64,000 bases of DNA. It comes from Paraburkholderia sp. PGU19 (GTDB lineage Bacteria; Pseudomonadota; Gammaproteobacteria; Burkholderiales; Burkholderiaceae). The stretch lies in assembly GCF_013426915.1 (NCBI RefSeq), contig NZ_AP023179.1, positions 1,488,001-1,552,000 on the forward strand, given 5' to 3'. A program made the translations under genes and the position numbers. The notes below the pieces were generated by a model, which saw nothing but the letters and a program-made list of their open reading frames with translations, made no database searches and was not told the origin of the DNA. Shown in pieces: positions 51,643 to 61,250 of this stretch (positions are counted from its first letter, which is position 1; each line of letters starts with the position of its first letter).

Positions 51643-53234
51643 TCAGAGTTCTTCGTAAAGCGGCAGCGTCAGGAACTCGGTGAAATTCTCCGACGTCGAC
51701 ATGTCGCTGAAGATCTGCGCGGCGCGATCGTACGGTTTCGTATCGCCGGTAATCGAGGCTTTCACCTTGTCGAGTTCCTGTGCCGTCAGGTCGCGCACGA
51801 GTTCGGCTGTCACCTTGCGGCCATCGTCGAGCTTGCCTTTCGGCGAGCGGATCCACTGCCACACCTGCGAGCGCGAGATTTCCGCCGTCGCCGCGTCTTC
51901 CATCAGGTTGTGAATGGGAACGCAGCCGTTGCCCGCCAGCCACGAGCCGAGGTAGTGAATGCCGACGTTGATGTTGTTGCGCAGTCCCGCCTCGGTGATG
52001 GGCGCTTCAGGACGGAAATCGAGCAGATCCTTGCCCGTCACCTGCACGTCGGCGCGTTGCTTGCCGATCTGATTCGGCTTGTCGCCGAGCACCTTCACGA
52101 ACTCTTCCATCGCGATGGGCACGAGTCCCGGGTGCGCGACCCAGCCGCCGTCATAGCCGTCCGTCGCGTCGCGCGCCTTGTCCGAGCGCACGCCGGCCAT
52201 TGCCTTGTCGTTCGCGGCCGCGTCGCTTTTGATCGGAATCAGCGCGCTCATGCCGCCGATGGCAGGCGCATTGCGGCGGTGGCATGTCTTCAGCAGTTGC
52301 AGCGCGTACGCGCGCATGAACGGCACGGTCATCGTGATCTGCGAGCGGTCGGCCAGGCAGAAGTCCTTGTCGTTCTTGAACTTCTTGATCGCCGAGAAGA
52401 TATAGTCCCAACGCCCAGCGTTCAGCCCCGAGCTGTGTTCACGCAGTTCATACAGGATCTCATCCATTTCGAACGCAGCCAGGATCGTTTCGATCAGCAC
52501 GGTCGCGCGAATCGTGCCGCGCGGGACACCCACGGCTTCCTGCGCAGCAGCGAAGATGTCGTTCCACAGACGCGCTTCGAGATGGCTCTCCAGCTTCGGC
52601 AGATAGAAGTAGGGCCCGTACCGCGCGACAGTTGCTCCTTCGCGTTGTGATGCAGGAACAGCGCGAAGTCGAAGATGCCGCCCGACACGCGCTGGCCGTC
52701 GACGCTCACATGTTTCTCGTCGAGATGCCAGCCGCGCGGACGCACGATCAGCGTCGCGATGTTGTCGTTCAGCTTGTACGACTTGCCGTTCTGCTCCAGC
52801 GAGATCGTGCGGCGCACCGCTTCCTTCAGGTTGATATGGCCTGTGATCTGGTTATCCCAGCTCGGCGCATTCGAATCCTCGAAATCGGTCATGTACGAGT
52901 CCGCGCCGGAGTTCAGCGCGTTGATGATCATCTTGCGATCGACGGGACCCGTGATCTCGACGCGTCGGCGTTGCAGATCCTGCGGCAGCGGGGCGATGGT
53001 CCAGTCGCCTTCGCGGATGCTCTTCGTCTCGGCGAGGAAGTCAGGGCGCTCGCCCGCGTCGAGACGCTGCGCACGCTGGGCGCGCGCTTTCAGCAGTTGC
53101 TGGCGACGCGGCTCGAACGTCCGGTGCAGGCTCGCGACGAGTTCGAGGGCTTGCGGCGTCAGAATCGCTTCGAAGCCAGGCTTGATCTCGCCGGTGATGG
53201 TCATGCCCTGCGGGAGCGACAACGTGTTCGCCAT
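51643..53234 (-). pseudogene. aceB: aceB, malate synthase A, broken by one-base frameshift
   Basis: Malate synthase condenses glyoxylate and acetyl-CoA, the second enzyme of the glyoxylate shunt. The N-terminal part reads from 53234 (MANTLSLPQGMTITGEI), including RPRGWHLDEKHVSVDG, and then at the plus-strand GGG 52612-52614 shifts frame and stops at 52494 after 246 residues. The second frame holds VGVPRGTIRATVLIETILAAFEMDEILYELREHSSGLNAGRWDYIFS and the C-terminal end LPLYEEL. Adding one G to that run gives a continuous 530-residue protein with RGTGPYFYLPKLE. An error or a true mutation. Confidence 0.9.
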
Positions 53235-53307
53235 GATTTCTCCTTGGTCGGTCAGTTTCAAAAATGCGTGGTGATGCCACTGCGTTGCTTCACGGGGTTC
53301 GCTGCCG

Positions 53308-54096
53308 TCATGCGCCAGGGCTGTGGCGCGTGCGGCTGCTTGTTTCCCGTTTCGCTGGTTTTCCGGACGACGTTGGGTGTTCGATAAACGTCATCAAATC
53401 GCTCATGCTCCTGCCTGTGCCGTGCGGCGCGACGCCCAGTTCTTCGGCGGGCGCGCCCTGACGGTTCAGCCAGAACACGGTGTAGCCGAACCAGTTCGCT
53501 CCGCTCGCGTCCCAGCCGTTCGACGACACGAACACGATCTCGCGCGCAGCCGCGCCGAACGCCTGTGTGCCGAGCGCATAGGTCGCAGGCGCGGGCTTGA
53601 ACGCGCGCACGGCGTCCACCGACAGCACGTGATCGAACAGTCCGGACATGCCCGCGCTCTTCACCGCGATGTCGAGCATCTGCGGATTACCGTTCGACAG
53701 GATCGCGAGACCGATCGGCTCGTTGCGCCCCGCCGTACGCGCGTCGCGCAATTGGCGCAACGCGGGCAGCACGTCGGGAAACGCGGACAGGCACGCGTAT
53801 TCGTCCATCAGGCGTTTTTCGCCGGCCGCGTTCAACGTGAGGCCGAGCTTGCGCGCGGAGAAACGCAGCGCGTCGAGCGTGATGTTCCAGAACGGCTCGT
53901 AGCGCGCACCGGCGGGATCGGAGGCCGTGCGCAACTGCGTGTATTCGATCTGTTTTTGCCGCCACAACTGCGAAAGCGCATCGCCGTGGCCCGGAAACAT
54001 CTGCTCCGCGGCAGCGACGACGGAATGCACGTCGAACAGCGTGCCGTATGCGTCGAAAATCACTGCCTTGGGGAAGAGTGTCGTTGTGGCCGACAT
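53308..54096 (-). CDS. Haloacid dehalogenase type II (HAD superfamily)
   Basis: A 262-residue HAD hydrolase matching the L-2-haloacid dehalogenase type. The nucleophile Asp is in AVIFDAYGTLFDVHSV near residue 13, the Ser motif in LAILSNGNPQML near 125, the Lys in VRAFKPAPATYALG near 158, and SSNGWDASGANWFGY near 185 carries the acidic site. The function is hydrolytic removal of halogen from short haloacids, or a related reaction. aceB lies 73 bases downstream on the same strand. The last 30 residues are unusual basic tail. Confidence 0.87.
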   Translation of the reverse strand: MSATTTLFPKAVIFDAYGTLFDVHSVVAAAEQMFPGHGDALSQLWRQKQIEYTQLRTASDPAGARYEPFWNITLDALRFSARKLGLTLNAAGEKRLMDEYACLSAFPDVLPALRQLRDARTAGRNEPIGLAILSNGNPQMLDIAVKSAGMSGLFDHVLSVDAVRAFKPAPATYALGTQAFGAAAREIVFVSSNGWDASGANWFGYTVFWLNRQGAPAEELGVAPHGTGRSMSDLMTFIEHPTSSGKPAKRETSSRTRHSPGA

Positions 54097-54162
54097 TGCC
54101 TTGCGCTCCATCAGAGGTCAGGATCAATTCTATTCGTGACGGCTTGTGCTAAAAAAGACTCT

Positions 54163-54180
54163 AAAGATCACTTGATCTTT
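54163..54180. promoter_or_regulatory. 18-bp palindrome between haloacid dehalogenase and lysR genes
   Basis: AAAGATCACTTGATCTTT is a perfect inverted repeat (8+2+8) lying 67 bases from the dehalogenase start and 68 bases from the lysR start, in an AT-rich gap. It is a good candidate for the binding site of the adjacent LysR regulator. Confidence 0.55.
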
Positions 54181-54247
54181 TACTTTCATCACCCTAATCT
54201 GACGCGACCTCTTATTCGTGCGCGATCGATGCGCGCCATCATCCGCC

Positions 54248-55150
54248 GTGGACCGATTCAAACAGATCGAGACTTTCGTGACTGTCGCGGCGCGTGGCAG
54301 CCTGTCGGCGGCGGCGCAGTCCGAAGGCGTCGCGCCCGCGATCATCGGACGCCGCATCGACGCGCTCGAAGAACGGCTCGGCGTCAAGCTGCTCGTGCGC
54401 ACCACGCGCCGCATTACGCTGACCTACGAAGGCTCGGCGTTTCTCGAAGACTGTCAGCGCATCATTCACGACATGCAGAACGCCGAGGCGAGCGTGTCGG
54501 CGGGCGGCGTGAAGGCGAGCGGCCATCTGCGCTTGTCGGCGCCCGCAGGGTTCGGGCGGCGGCACGTCGCGCCGCTGGTGCCCGCGTTTACCGTTGCGCA
54601 TCCCGATGTGTCGATTTCTCTTGATCTGTCCGATCGCATGGTCGATCTCGTCAACGAAGGATTCGACTGCGCGATACGGCTGGGTGAATTGCCGGATTCG
54701 TCGCTAGTCTCGCTGAGACTCGGTGAGAACAAGCGCGTATGCGTCGCATCGCCGACTTACCTTGCACACCGCCCGGCACCGCAGACGCTCGCCGATCTCG
54801 CGCATCACAACTGTCTTGCGCTCGGCGCAAGCGCGAACCAGCAGCGCGGCTGGGTGTTCCAGCAGGGCGACAAGGTCGTCACGATCAAGGTGTCGGGCAC
54901 GATGGAATGCTCGGACGGCGCGGTGCTCCACGAATGGTGTCTGGAAGGCTATGGGCTCGCGTGGCGCTCGTGGTGGGAAGTCGGCATGGATATCGCGGCG
55001 GGGCGCCTCGTCAGCGTGCTCGACGATTTCGCCGCGCCGCCCATCGGCATTCACGCGGTGTTTCCGCAGCGGCGGCATCTGCCGTTGCGCGTGCGTCTTT
55101 TCCTCGATTTCCTCAAGCACACGTACGGCAATCCCGCGTATTGGGGCTGA
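54248..55150 (+). CDS. LysR-family transcriptional regulator
   Basis: A 300-residue LysR-type regulator. The winged helix-turn-helix reads FKQIETFVTVAARGSLSAAAQSEGVAPAIIGRRIDALEERLGVKLLVRTTRRITLT (residues about 4-60), followed by the periplasmic-binding-like effector domain. Start GTG at 54248; the adjacent ATG frame upstream adds only ten residues. It is divergent from the haloacid dehalogenase gene, which it probably controls with aceB downstream; the inducer is unknown. Confidence 0.9.
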   Translation: MDRFKQIETFVTVAARGSLSAAAQSEGVAPAIIGRRIDALEERLGVKLLVRTTRRITLTYEGSAFLEDCQRIIHDMQNAEASVSAGGVKASGHLRLSAPAGFGRRHVAPLVPAFTVAHPDVSISLDLSDRMVDLVNEGFDCAIRLGELPDSSLVSLRLGENKRVCVASPTYLAHRPAPQTLADLAHHNCLALGASANQQRGWVFQQGDKVVTIKVSGTMECSDGAVLHEWCLEGYGLAWRSWWEVGMDIAAGRLVSVLDDFAAPPIGIHAVFPQRRHLPLRVRLFLDFLKHTYGNPAYWG

Positions 55151-55225
55151 GCGCAGCGCGCGCCGTGCTGCGAAGCCCGGTTCGCGCGCGGGTTTCCGAT
55201 ATGCGGACATGCCCGCACGCGCCGC

Positions 55226-55252
55226 TTGCGGGACTTTTCGGCGCACTACAAT
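55226..55252 (+). promoter_or_regulatory. Possible promoter for uspA
   Basis: TTGCGG and TACAAT with a 15-base spacer, about 150 bases upstream of the uspA ATG. The -35 is imperfect. Confidence 0.35.
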
Positions 55253-55403
55253 CGTTCTGACAGCCCGCCGCGCGGCATCGCAACCGCTGCGGCGCAGGCG
55301 GTTGCACGCGTATGCTGGCGTTCGCGTTCCTGCTCGCCAGGTTGCGAGGCCGCGAATGGCATGGGCGCGCATTCCACACCTGCAGTCGACGACGGAGGGC
55401 ACC

Positions 55404-55838
55404 ATGTTCAAGCACATCCTCGTTCCGACGGATGGTTCGGACCTGTCGAAGAAAGCGATCGACGGCGCGATCGATCTCGCCCAGGCCGTCGGCGCGCGCG
55501 TGACGGCGTACGCGTGCCTGCCGCAATATCCGTACTCGCCGTTTTCCGAAGTCGTGATCGAGCCGCCCGTGGACTTTCAGGACCGCAGCGAGCGCGAGGC
55601 GCGCCAGCATCTGCAGGAAGTCGAGGAGGCCGCGCGCGGCGCGGGTGTCGAATGCACGAGCCAGACCAGCGTGCATCCGTCGCCGTATCTGGGCATCATC
55701 GAAGCGGCCGAGTCGGGCGGCTGTGACGTGATCTTCATGGCGTCGCATGGGCGGCGTGGACTCGGCAGTCTGCTGATCGGCAGCGAGACGCAGCGCGTGC
55801 TCACGCATACGAAGATTCCGGTGATTGTCTATCGGTGA
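55404..55838 (+). CDS. Universal stress protein UspA family
   Basis: A 144-residue UspA-fold protein. The start MFKHILVPTDGSDLSKKAIDGAIDLA holds the conserved Asp. The nucleotide-binding loop GRRGLGSLLIGSETQRVLTHTKIPV (G-2x-G-9x-G-S/T pattern, about 115-141) indicates an ATP-binding type. Stress protection is the general family role. The ATG is preceded by ggagggcacc. The long open frame that extends upstream is an artefact. Confidence 0.88.
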   Translation: MFKHILVPTDGSDLSKKAIDGAIDLAQAVGARVTAYACLPQYPYSPFSEVVIEPPVDFQDRSEREARQHLQEVEEAARGAGVECTSQTSVHPSPYLGIIEAAESGGCDVIFMASHGRRGLGSLLIGSETQRVLTHTKIPVIVYR

Positions 55839-56152
55839 TAGGCGCTCTCGCCCGAGGTCTTTGCGGATGCCGGATCTTCGTCTGGTGCATCTGAAAAAGC
55901 GCGCGCCAGCGGATAGCCGGCGCGCGATTTGTGATGGCAGCAGCCTGATGCGGCTTGCCGTCGAGTGTGTCTTTTAAGTTCTCTCTCAGGTTCGTCTCAT
56001 TCATATCGGGCGTCATGGACACGCCGCCCGACTTTCCTCCCTGGAAGTGATGGAAATCGGCCCTCTGTGGGGCCGTTTTTCACGATGCTGCGAGTGAGAG
56101 GCGCGTATCTTCCGACCGTTGAATCCGCCGACGCCGGAGGACGTCAGACGCT
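55839..56152. other. Intergenic region between uspA and aceA ends
   Basis: About 310 bases between convergent genes. It holds one terminator-like hairpin (56058-56080) and nothing else I recognise. Confidence 0.55.
56058..56080 (+). terminator. Terminator between uspA and aceA
   Basis: Stem cggccc / gggccg with loop tctgt followed by TTTTT. Plus-strand orientation; the distance from uspA is about 220 bases. Confidence 0.6.
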
Positions 56153-57460
56153 TCAGGCGACCTTCTTGTTGTCGAAGAACTGTTCGTCTTCCGTCGATCC
56201 GTGCAGCGCAGTCGTCGACGCATCGCGCTCAACCGTCTGCGTGACGGCGTCGAAGTAGCCCGTACCGACTTCGCGCTGGTGCTTCACGGCCGTGAAGCCC
56301 TTTTCGGCGGCGGCGAACTCGGCCTGCTGCAGTTCGACGAACGCGCTCATCTGCTGGCGCGCGTAGCCGTGCGCGAGGTTGAACATCGAATAGTTCAGCG
56401 CGTGGAAGCCGGCGAGCGTGATGAACTGGAACTTGTAGCCCATTGCGCCGAGTTCCTTCTGGAACTTGGCGATCGTCGCGTCGTCGAGGTTCTTCTTCCA
56501 GTTGAACGACGGCGAGCAGTTGTACGACAGCATCTTGCCGGGGAACTGCTTGTGGATCGCTTCAGCGAATTTCTTCGCGTACTCGAGATCCGGCTTGCCC
56601 GTCTCGCACCAGATCAGATCGGCGTACGGCGCATACGCGAGGCCGCGCGACACGGCTTGTTCGAGGCCCGGCTTCGTGCGGAAGAAACCTTCCACCGTGC
56701 GCTCGCCCGTGAGGAACGGCTTGTCGTTGTCATCGACGTCCGACGTGATCAGGTCGGCGGCTTCCGCGTCGGTGCGGGCGATCAGCACGGTCGGCACGCC
56801 GCAGACGTCGGCGGCCAGACGCGCGGCCGTCAGTTTCGCGATGTTTTCGCGCGTCGGCACGAGCACCTTGCCGCCCATGTGGCCGCACTTCTTGACGGAC
56901 GCCAGCTGGTCTTCGAAGTGCACGCCCGCCGCGCCCGCTTCGATCATCGCCTTCATCAGTTCGAACGCGTTCAGCACGCCGCCGAACCCGGCTTCCGCGT
57001 CCGCGACGATCGGCGCGAAGTAATCGATATAACCTTCGTCGCCGGGATTCTTGCCTTCTGACCACTGGATCTGGTCAGCGCGCGTGAGCGTGTTGTTGAT
57101 GCGCTTCACGACGAGCGGCACCGAGTTCGCCGGATATAGCGACTGGTCGGGATACATTTCACCTGCCACGTTGGCGTCGCCCGCAACCTGCCAGCCCGAC
57201 AGATAGATCGCCTTCAGGCCGGCCTTGACCTGCTGCATCGCCTGATTGCCCGTCAGCGCGCCGAGCGCGTTGACGAACGGCTGTTCATGCATGTCATTCC
57301 ACAGCTTTTCAGCGCCGTGACGGGCGATGGTGTGCTCGGCTTGCAGCGAGCCACGCAGGCGCACCACGTCTTCCGCGGTGAAGCTGCGCTTGATGGCCTT
57401 CCAGCGGCTGTCCGTTTCCCATTGTTGTTGAAGCTGCTTTGCCTGGTCGTTGCGCGTCAT
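56153..57460 (-). CDS. aceA: Isocitrate lyase AceA
   Basis: Isocitrate lyase splits isocitrate into succinate and glyoxylate, the first step of the glyoxylate shunt. The 435-residue protein carries the catalytic [10 protein letters not shown] near residue 192, [11 protein letters not shown] near 228, and SPSFNWKK near 318. The start [17 protein letters not shown] at 57460 has an aaggg-like site nearby. Its region upstream contains two matching palindromes. Malate synthase (aceB) is about 3 kb away, on the same strand. Confidence 0.96.
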   Translation of the reverse strand: MTRNDQAKQLQQQWETDSRWKAIKRSFTAEDVVRLRGSLQAEHTIARHGAEKLWNDMHEQPFVNALGALTGNQAMQQVKAGLKAIYLSGWQVAGDANVAGEMYPDQSLYPANSVPLVVKRINNTLTRADQIQWSEGKNPGDEGYIDYFAPIVADAEAGFGGVLNAFELMKAMIEAGAAGVHFEDQLASVKKCGHMGGKVLVPTRENIAKLTAARLAADVCGVPTVLIARTDAEAADLITSDVDDNDKPFLTGERTVEGFFRTKPGLEQAVSRGLAYAPYADLIWCETGKPDLEYAKKFAEAIHKQFPGKMLSYNCSPSFNWKKNLDDATIAKFQKELGAMGYKFQFITLAGFHALNYSMFNLAHGYARQQMSAFVELQQAEFAAAEKGFTAVKHQREVGTGYFDAVTQTVERDASTTALHGSTEDEQFFDNKKVA

Positions 57461-57648
57461 GGTGTGCTCCCTTTGCCTTGTAAGAGGGTTCGGTGGACTC
57501 GTGACCTCCGCGAAGCGAGACCGCCGAAGGCGTTTCGTTTCGTGAGGTCTTATATAAGAGTCTAGGCCGAAGGCTCTAGGCGGACCAGACACCATCAAGG
57601 CTTTTTCGGCGATTTTTACTTTAAATTTTTCAATGAGTTAACTAAAAC

Positions 57649-57665
57649 ATTTCGCAATGAGAAAT
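57649..57665. promoter_or_regulatory. Candidate operator 1 upstream of aceA
   Basis: ATTTCGCAATGAGAAAT, an inverted repeat of ATTTC-N7-GAAAT, 190 bases upstream of the aceA start. A similar element lies 84 bases further. Confidence 0.5.
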
Positions 57666-57732
57666 GGAATTTTCCATGTTGCAACGGCGCCTGTTGTGCC
57701 GTGCAACACGATTTTTTACGACGCAAAAAAAT

Positions 57733-57749
57733 TTTTCGCATCGTGAAAT
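57733..57749. promoter_or_regulatory. Candidate operator 2 upstream of aceA
   Basis: TTTTCGCATCGTGAAAT shares TTTCGCA-N4-GAAAT with operator 1. The 84-base spacing equals eight helical turns. Confidence 0.5.
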
Positions 57750-57762
57750 GATGGCTGAGGCG

Positions 57763-57792
57763 AAAAAAAACCGACGCTGGGGCGTCGGTTTT
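57763..57792 (-). terminator. Terminator of rhlE (minus strand)
   Basis: On the minus strand a stem of ccgacgc / gcgtcgg extended by A-T pairs, followed by a T-run of eight. It lies about 60 bases beyond the rhlE stop. Confidence 0.85.
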
Positions 57793-57852
57793 CGGGATGC
57801 GGCAGGTTTCGCCTGCGCAGATCGGGCGCCGTGAGAGCGCCCGTGCTGACAA

Positions 57853-59514
57853 TCAGTCGCCGCGGCGTGTGTTGCGCGGGCCGTCGTTGCGGCGAGCGCC
57901 GTAACCACCGTCGCGCGAGTAACCGCCTTCGCGATTGCCGCCTCGATAGCCGCCTTCACGGTTGCCACCGCCGAAGCCGCCTTCACGCGAACCGCCTGCC
58001 GGCTTGTTGTTGCCCCAGCTGCGACCACCGCCGCTGCCGGCTTCGCGCGGCGCGCCGTAGCCGCCGCCATTGCCGCCGCCGTTGCCGTCACGCGAACCAC
58101 CATAGCCCGGCTTGCCGCCGCCGCTACCGAAGCGTCGGCCGCCATTGCCGCCGCCCGGACGGCCACGGCCGCCGCCGAAACCACCGCGGCCGTTAGCCGG
58201 CGGGGACTTGCGCGGCTCGAAGCCTTCCACCACGTTGACGGGCAGCGGCGAACGCACGAAACGCTCGATGCGCTTCAGCGCGCCCTGTTCGGCGTGATGC
58301 ACGAGGCTCACCGCGATGCCCGAGCGGCCCGCGCGGCCCGTACGGCCGATACGGTGCACGTAGTCTTCAGCGAACTTCGGCAGGTCGTAGTTGAACACGT
58401 GCGTGATGCCGGGAATGTCGATACCACGCGCAGCGACGTCCGTCGCCACCAGCACGCGCACACGGCGCTCGCGCAGTGCGCGGATCGTGCGGTTACGCGC
58501 GCCTTGCGGCAGGTCGCCGTGCAGCGCAGCCGATTCGAAACCGGCGTCGGCCAGACGGCCGGCCAGCGAGTCGGCGTCGCTCTTCGTCGCCGTGAAGACG
58601 ATCGCCTGGTCGAGGCCGTCGGCGCGCAGCAGATGGTCGAGCAGACGGTCCTTGTGATCGCGGTCGTCGACGTAATGCACGGTTTGCGCGATGTTCGTGC
58701 GCTGTTCCATGCGCTGGACGATCTCGATACGCTCCGGATCTTTCAGCAGACGGCCCGTCAGCGAACCGATCTTGCCGTCGAGCGTGGCCGAGAACAGCAT
58801 CGTTTGGCGTGTCGCAGGCGTTGCGGCAACGATCGTTTCGATGTCGTCGATGAAGCCCATGTCGAGCATGCGGTCAGCTTCGTCGAGCACGAGCATCTGC
58901 AGTTGCGACAGGTCGATACGGCCGCGTTCCAGGTGGTCGAGCAGACGGCCCGGCGTGGCGACCAGGATTTCGGGGTTCTTCGCCAGCAGCATCAACTGCT
59001 GGCCGTAAGCGACGCCGCCCAGAATGCTGACGGTGCGCAGACGCTTGAGGTGCTTGCCGTACGTGGACGCTGCCGTCGTCACCTGCATCGCGAGTTCGCG
59101 AGTCGGCGTGAGGACGAGCAGGCCCGGACGCGCGACGGGCATCGGACGGCGGCCACGGCCACCGGCGTTGCTGTCGCTGCGCGGCTCGCGCGGTTGACTG
59201 GCCTGGTTTTTTTGCAGCTGCGCGAAGCGCTCGATGGCGGGCAGCATGAACGCCGCCGTCTTGCCCGAACCCGTCGGGCTCGACACCAGCAGATCGCGGC
59301 CCGCGATGCCGGCAGGGATGGCGCGCTGCTGCACGGGCGTCGGCGTCTTGTAGCCGGCTGCCGTCAGCGCAGAGACGATGTCCGCCGACAGACCCAGCTC
59401 AGCGAACGTCGGGCCTTCAGCTTCAACGGCTTGCACGGCCGTTTCCGGCGTGTCGAGACCGAGGGCTTGTTCGGCGATGGCGTTCAGCGGGCTGGTGGTA
59501 TTGCTCGAAGTCAT
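57853..59514 (-). CDS. rhlE: DEAD-box RNA helicase RhlE
   Basis: An ATP-dependent RNA helicase of 553 residues, implicated in ribosome assembly and RNA turnover. Motifs: Q motif TFAELGLSADIVSALTAAGYKTPTPVQQ, Walker A SSPTGSGKTAAF near 79, PTRELAMQ, DEADRMLDMGF near 205, SATLDGKIG, and HRIGRTGRAGRSG near 390. The last 110 residues are rich in Gly, Arg, Asn and Ser (RGG-like), typical of a disordered RNA-binding tail in Burkholderia. The long leader upstream is notable. Confidence 0.95.
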   Translation of the reverse strand: MTSSNTTSPLNAIAEQALGLDTPETAVQAVEAEGPTFAELGLSADIVSALTAAGYKTPTPVQQRAIPAGIAGRDLLVSSPTGSGKTAAFMLPAIERFAQLQKNQASQPREPRSDSNAGGRGRRPMPVARPGLLVLTPTRELAMQVTTAASTYGKHLKRLRTVSILGGVAYGQQLMLLAKNPEILVATPGRLLDHLERGRIDLSQLQMLVLDEADRMLDMGFIDDIETIVAATPATRQTMLFSATLDGKIGSLTGRLLKDPERIEIVQRMEQRTNIAQTVHYVDDRDHKDRLLDHLLRADGLDQAIVFTATKSDADSLAGRLADAGFESAALHGDLPQGARNRTIRALRERRVRVLVATDVAARGIDIPGITHVFNYDLPKFAEDYVHRIGRTGRAGRSGIAVSLVHHAEQGALKRIERFVRSPLPVNVVEGFEPRKSPPANGRGGFGGGRGRPGGGNGGRRFGSGGGKPGYGGSRDGNGGGNGGGYGAPREAGSGGGRSWGNNKPAGGSREGGFGGGNREGGYRGGNREGGYSRDGGYGARRNDGPRNTRRGD

Positions 59515-59937
59515 GAGAATCCTTGAAACATGGGAAGTAACACGTCGGCGCCAATCGGCATACCCAAGTCGTCGGATTCAGCGAGCAAAAAATCAGCGAG
59601 CAAATCGAAAAACGGGGGCAACTCGCAACAATGAAGGCGAGTTTCTCGTTAGAAGCTGTATCGAATGCGACATGCCGGAATTGGCGTGCCGCCAGCCTGG
59701 ACTTGACGGCCCGTAGGGCCATGCAGGAGGGGACAGGTTCTAAACTGGATTGGAGCAAAACGCTACGAGACGCTTTTCCGCAGCGTCTCCGGAACAGACC
59801 GGACATAAGCGGTGAAGCGCAGCCAGCATTATACCGATTTTTGCTGCACCGCGCCACCGTTAAGAACTTTCCGAATTAAAGGGGTTAATTCGTAAGAAGA
59901 ATGGATGCTTGGCCGCGCCCCTCCGACGCGTTTCGTA
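59515..59937. other. Leader of rhlE
   Basis: About 420 bases. A perfect -10 TATAAT for the minus strand lies at 59828-59833, which would give a leader of about 300 bases. It contains a hairpin gagacgc-N9-gcgtctc (59767-59789). No reading frame with codon bias is seen. Confidence 0.55.
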
Positions 59938-60207
59938 TCAGGCCGCCGTACCGATTTTCAGCGATTCGACCAGCTCGACATATTGCTGGCGCGCTGTTTC
60001 CGGCGGGGTGCCTTGCAGCGCGGCCCACGCATCGTACTTGTACTTGCCGACGATATCCGTGAAGCCGGGCTTGTCGCCATGCACGTCGCCGTCGGTGGCC
60101 TGCTTGAAGAGCGCGTACAGGCGCAGCAGCGTGAGATTGCCCGGACGCTCCGGCAGTTGCTTCACATCTTCCTGCGCCTTGGCGAAGAGACCGTCCACGT
60201 CGCTCAT
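59938..60207 (-). CDS. Acyl-CoA-binding protein
   Basis: An 89-residue acyl-CoA-binding protein of four helices. The ligand signature is LYALFKQATDGDVHGDKPGFTDIVGKYKYDAWAA (residues about 30-64), with the conserved Tyr and Lys that contact acyl-CoA. It carries long-chain acyl-CoA esters in the cytoplasm. I chose ATG 60207 because a ggaga site precedes it by seven bases; the earlier ATG at 60219 has none. Confidence 0.9.
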   Translation of the reverse strand: MSDVDGLFAKAQEDVKQLPERPGNLTLLRLYALFKQATDGDVHGDKPGFTDIVGKYKYDAWAALQGTPPETARQQYVELVESLKIGTAA

Positions 60208-60377
60208 CAGATTCTCCATGCTTTGTTCGAGATAGGGCGTCGATCATAACAAGCGATGCGCGGCGCGCGGCCACGCGCGGCTGGAGCGATTCTTCCAAAC
60301 GTCGGGCGCGGCTGTTGGGCACGCGTCGGGTTTTGTTCGCATCCGGCGACGCAGGGTGCCGCATTACAATAGCGGTC

Positions 60378-61250
60378 ATGACGAAAATCGTGCTGCTTGC
60401 CCTCGATACTTCGACCGAATTCTGCTCGGTCGCACTCCTGTCCGCCGAATCCGCCGACGCTGCGTCATCGGCCGAATCGGATGCGCCTGCGTCTTCACCG
60501 CGCGTATGGACGCGTCACGAAGCGACGGGCGCCGTCTCCAGCACGCGGCTTCTGCCTGCCATCCGCGAACTGTTCGACGAAGCGGGTCTCGCGCTCGCCG
60601 ATTGCGACGCGATCGCGTTCGGCTCGGGTCCCGGCTCGTTCACGGGCTTGCGCACCGCGACGGGCGTCGCGCAGGGTCTCGCGTTCGGCCTGAATTGCCC
60701 GGTGGTGCCGATCGGCACGCTGCTCGCGTGCGCCGAAAGCGTACGGCTCCGCGATCCGTCGGCGGTACGCGTGCTCGCCGCGCTCGACGCCCGCATGGAC
60801 GAGGTCTATTGGGCCGACTACGCGTGGGACGACGGCGCGGGCGAATGGCGCACGGTTCATCACGCTTCGCTTGGCGCGCCGGATGCGCTCGCATTGCCGG
60901 ATCAGCCGTTCACCCTCGCTGGCAACGCTGCAGCCGCTTTTGGCGAGCGTCTGAACGCTGCGTCGGCGGCGCGCAGCGTCGACCGGGAAGCCGTGCCGCA
61001 CGCCTTGCCGGTTGCGTTCGCCGCGCTGCGGGCGTTCCGCGCGGGCCGCACGCTGCCCGCCGACCAGGCCGCGCCGGAGTACATCCGCGACAAGGTTGCG
61101 CAGACCACGGAAGAGCGCATGGCCGCGAAAGCGGCGCAAGTGCAGGCAGCGGCAGCGCTGAAGGGGCAGCCGGGCAACGAGTCCGAAGCTGGTAAATCTG
61201 GTAAAACGGGCCAGGCGGCCCAAACCGCGCACGACGAGGGCACGCGATGA
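60378..61250 (+). CDS. tsaB: TsaB, tRNA threonylcarbamoyladenosine factor
   Basis: TsaB is the inactive paralogue that scaffolds TsaD in making t6A at position 37 of ANN-reading tRNAs. The 290-residue protein starts [21 protein letters not shown], with the actin-like ATPase phosphate loop, and [24 protein letters not shown] near residue 81. The C-terminal 50 residues are Ala/Glu/Gly-rich and variable. A TACAAT box lies only eight bases before the ATG. It overlaps rimI by four bases (ATGA). Confidence 0.93.
   Translation: MTKIVLLALDTSTEFCSVALLSAESADAASSAESDAPASSPRVWTRHEATGAVSSTRLLPAIRELFDEAGLALADCDAIAFGSGPGSFTGLRTATGVAQGLAFGLNCPVVPIGTLLACAESVRLRDPSAVRVLAALDARMDEVYWADYAWDDGAGEWRTVHHASLGAPDALALPDQPFTLAGNAAAAFGERLNAASAARSVDREAVPHALPVAFAALRAFRAGRTLPADQAAPEYIRDKVAQTTEERMAAKAAQVQAAAALKGQPGNESEAGKSGKTGQAAQTAHDEGTR

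Larger units (their letters stand above)
57461..57852. other. aceA promoter and control region
   Basis: About 390 bases. It is AT-rich from 57600 to 57760, with an inverted repeat around 57562-57578 (ctaggcc-gaa-ggctctag), the two TTTCGCA palindromes, tggaattttcca at 57665-57676 and the terminator of rhlE at its far end. No gene is visible. Confidence 0.6.
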
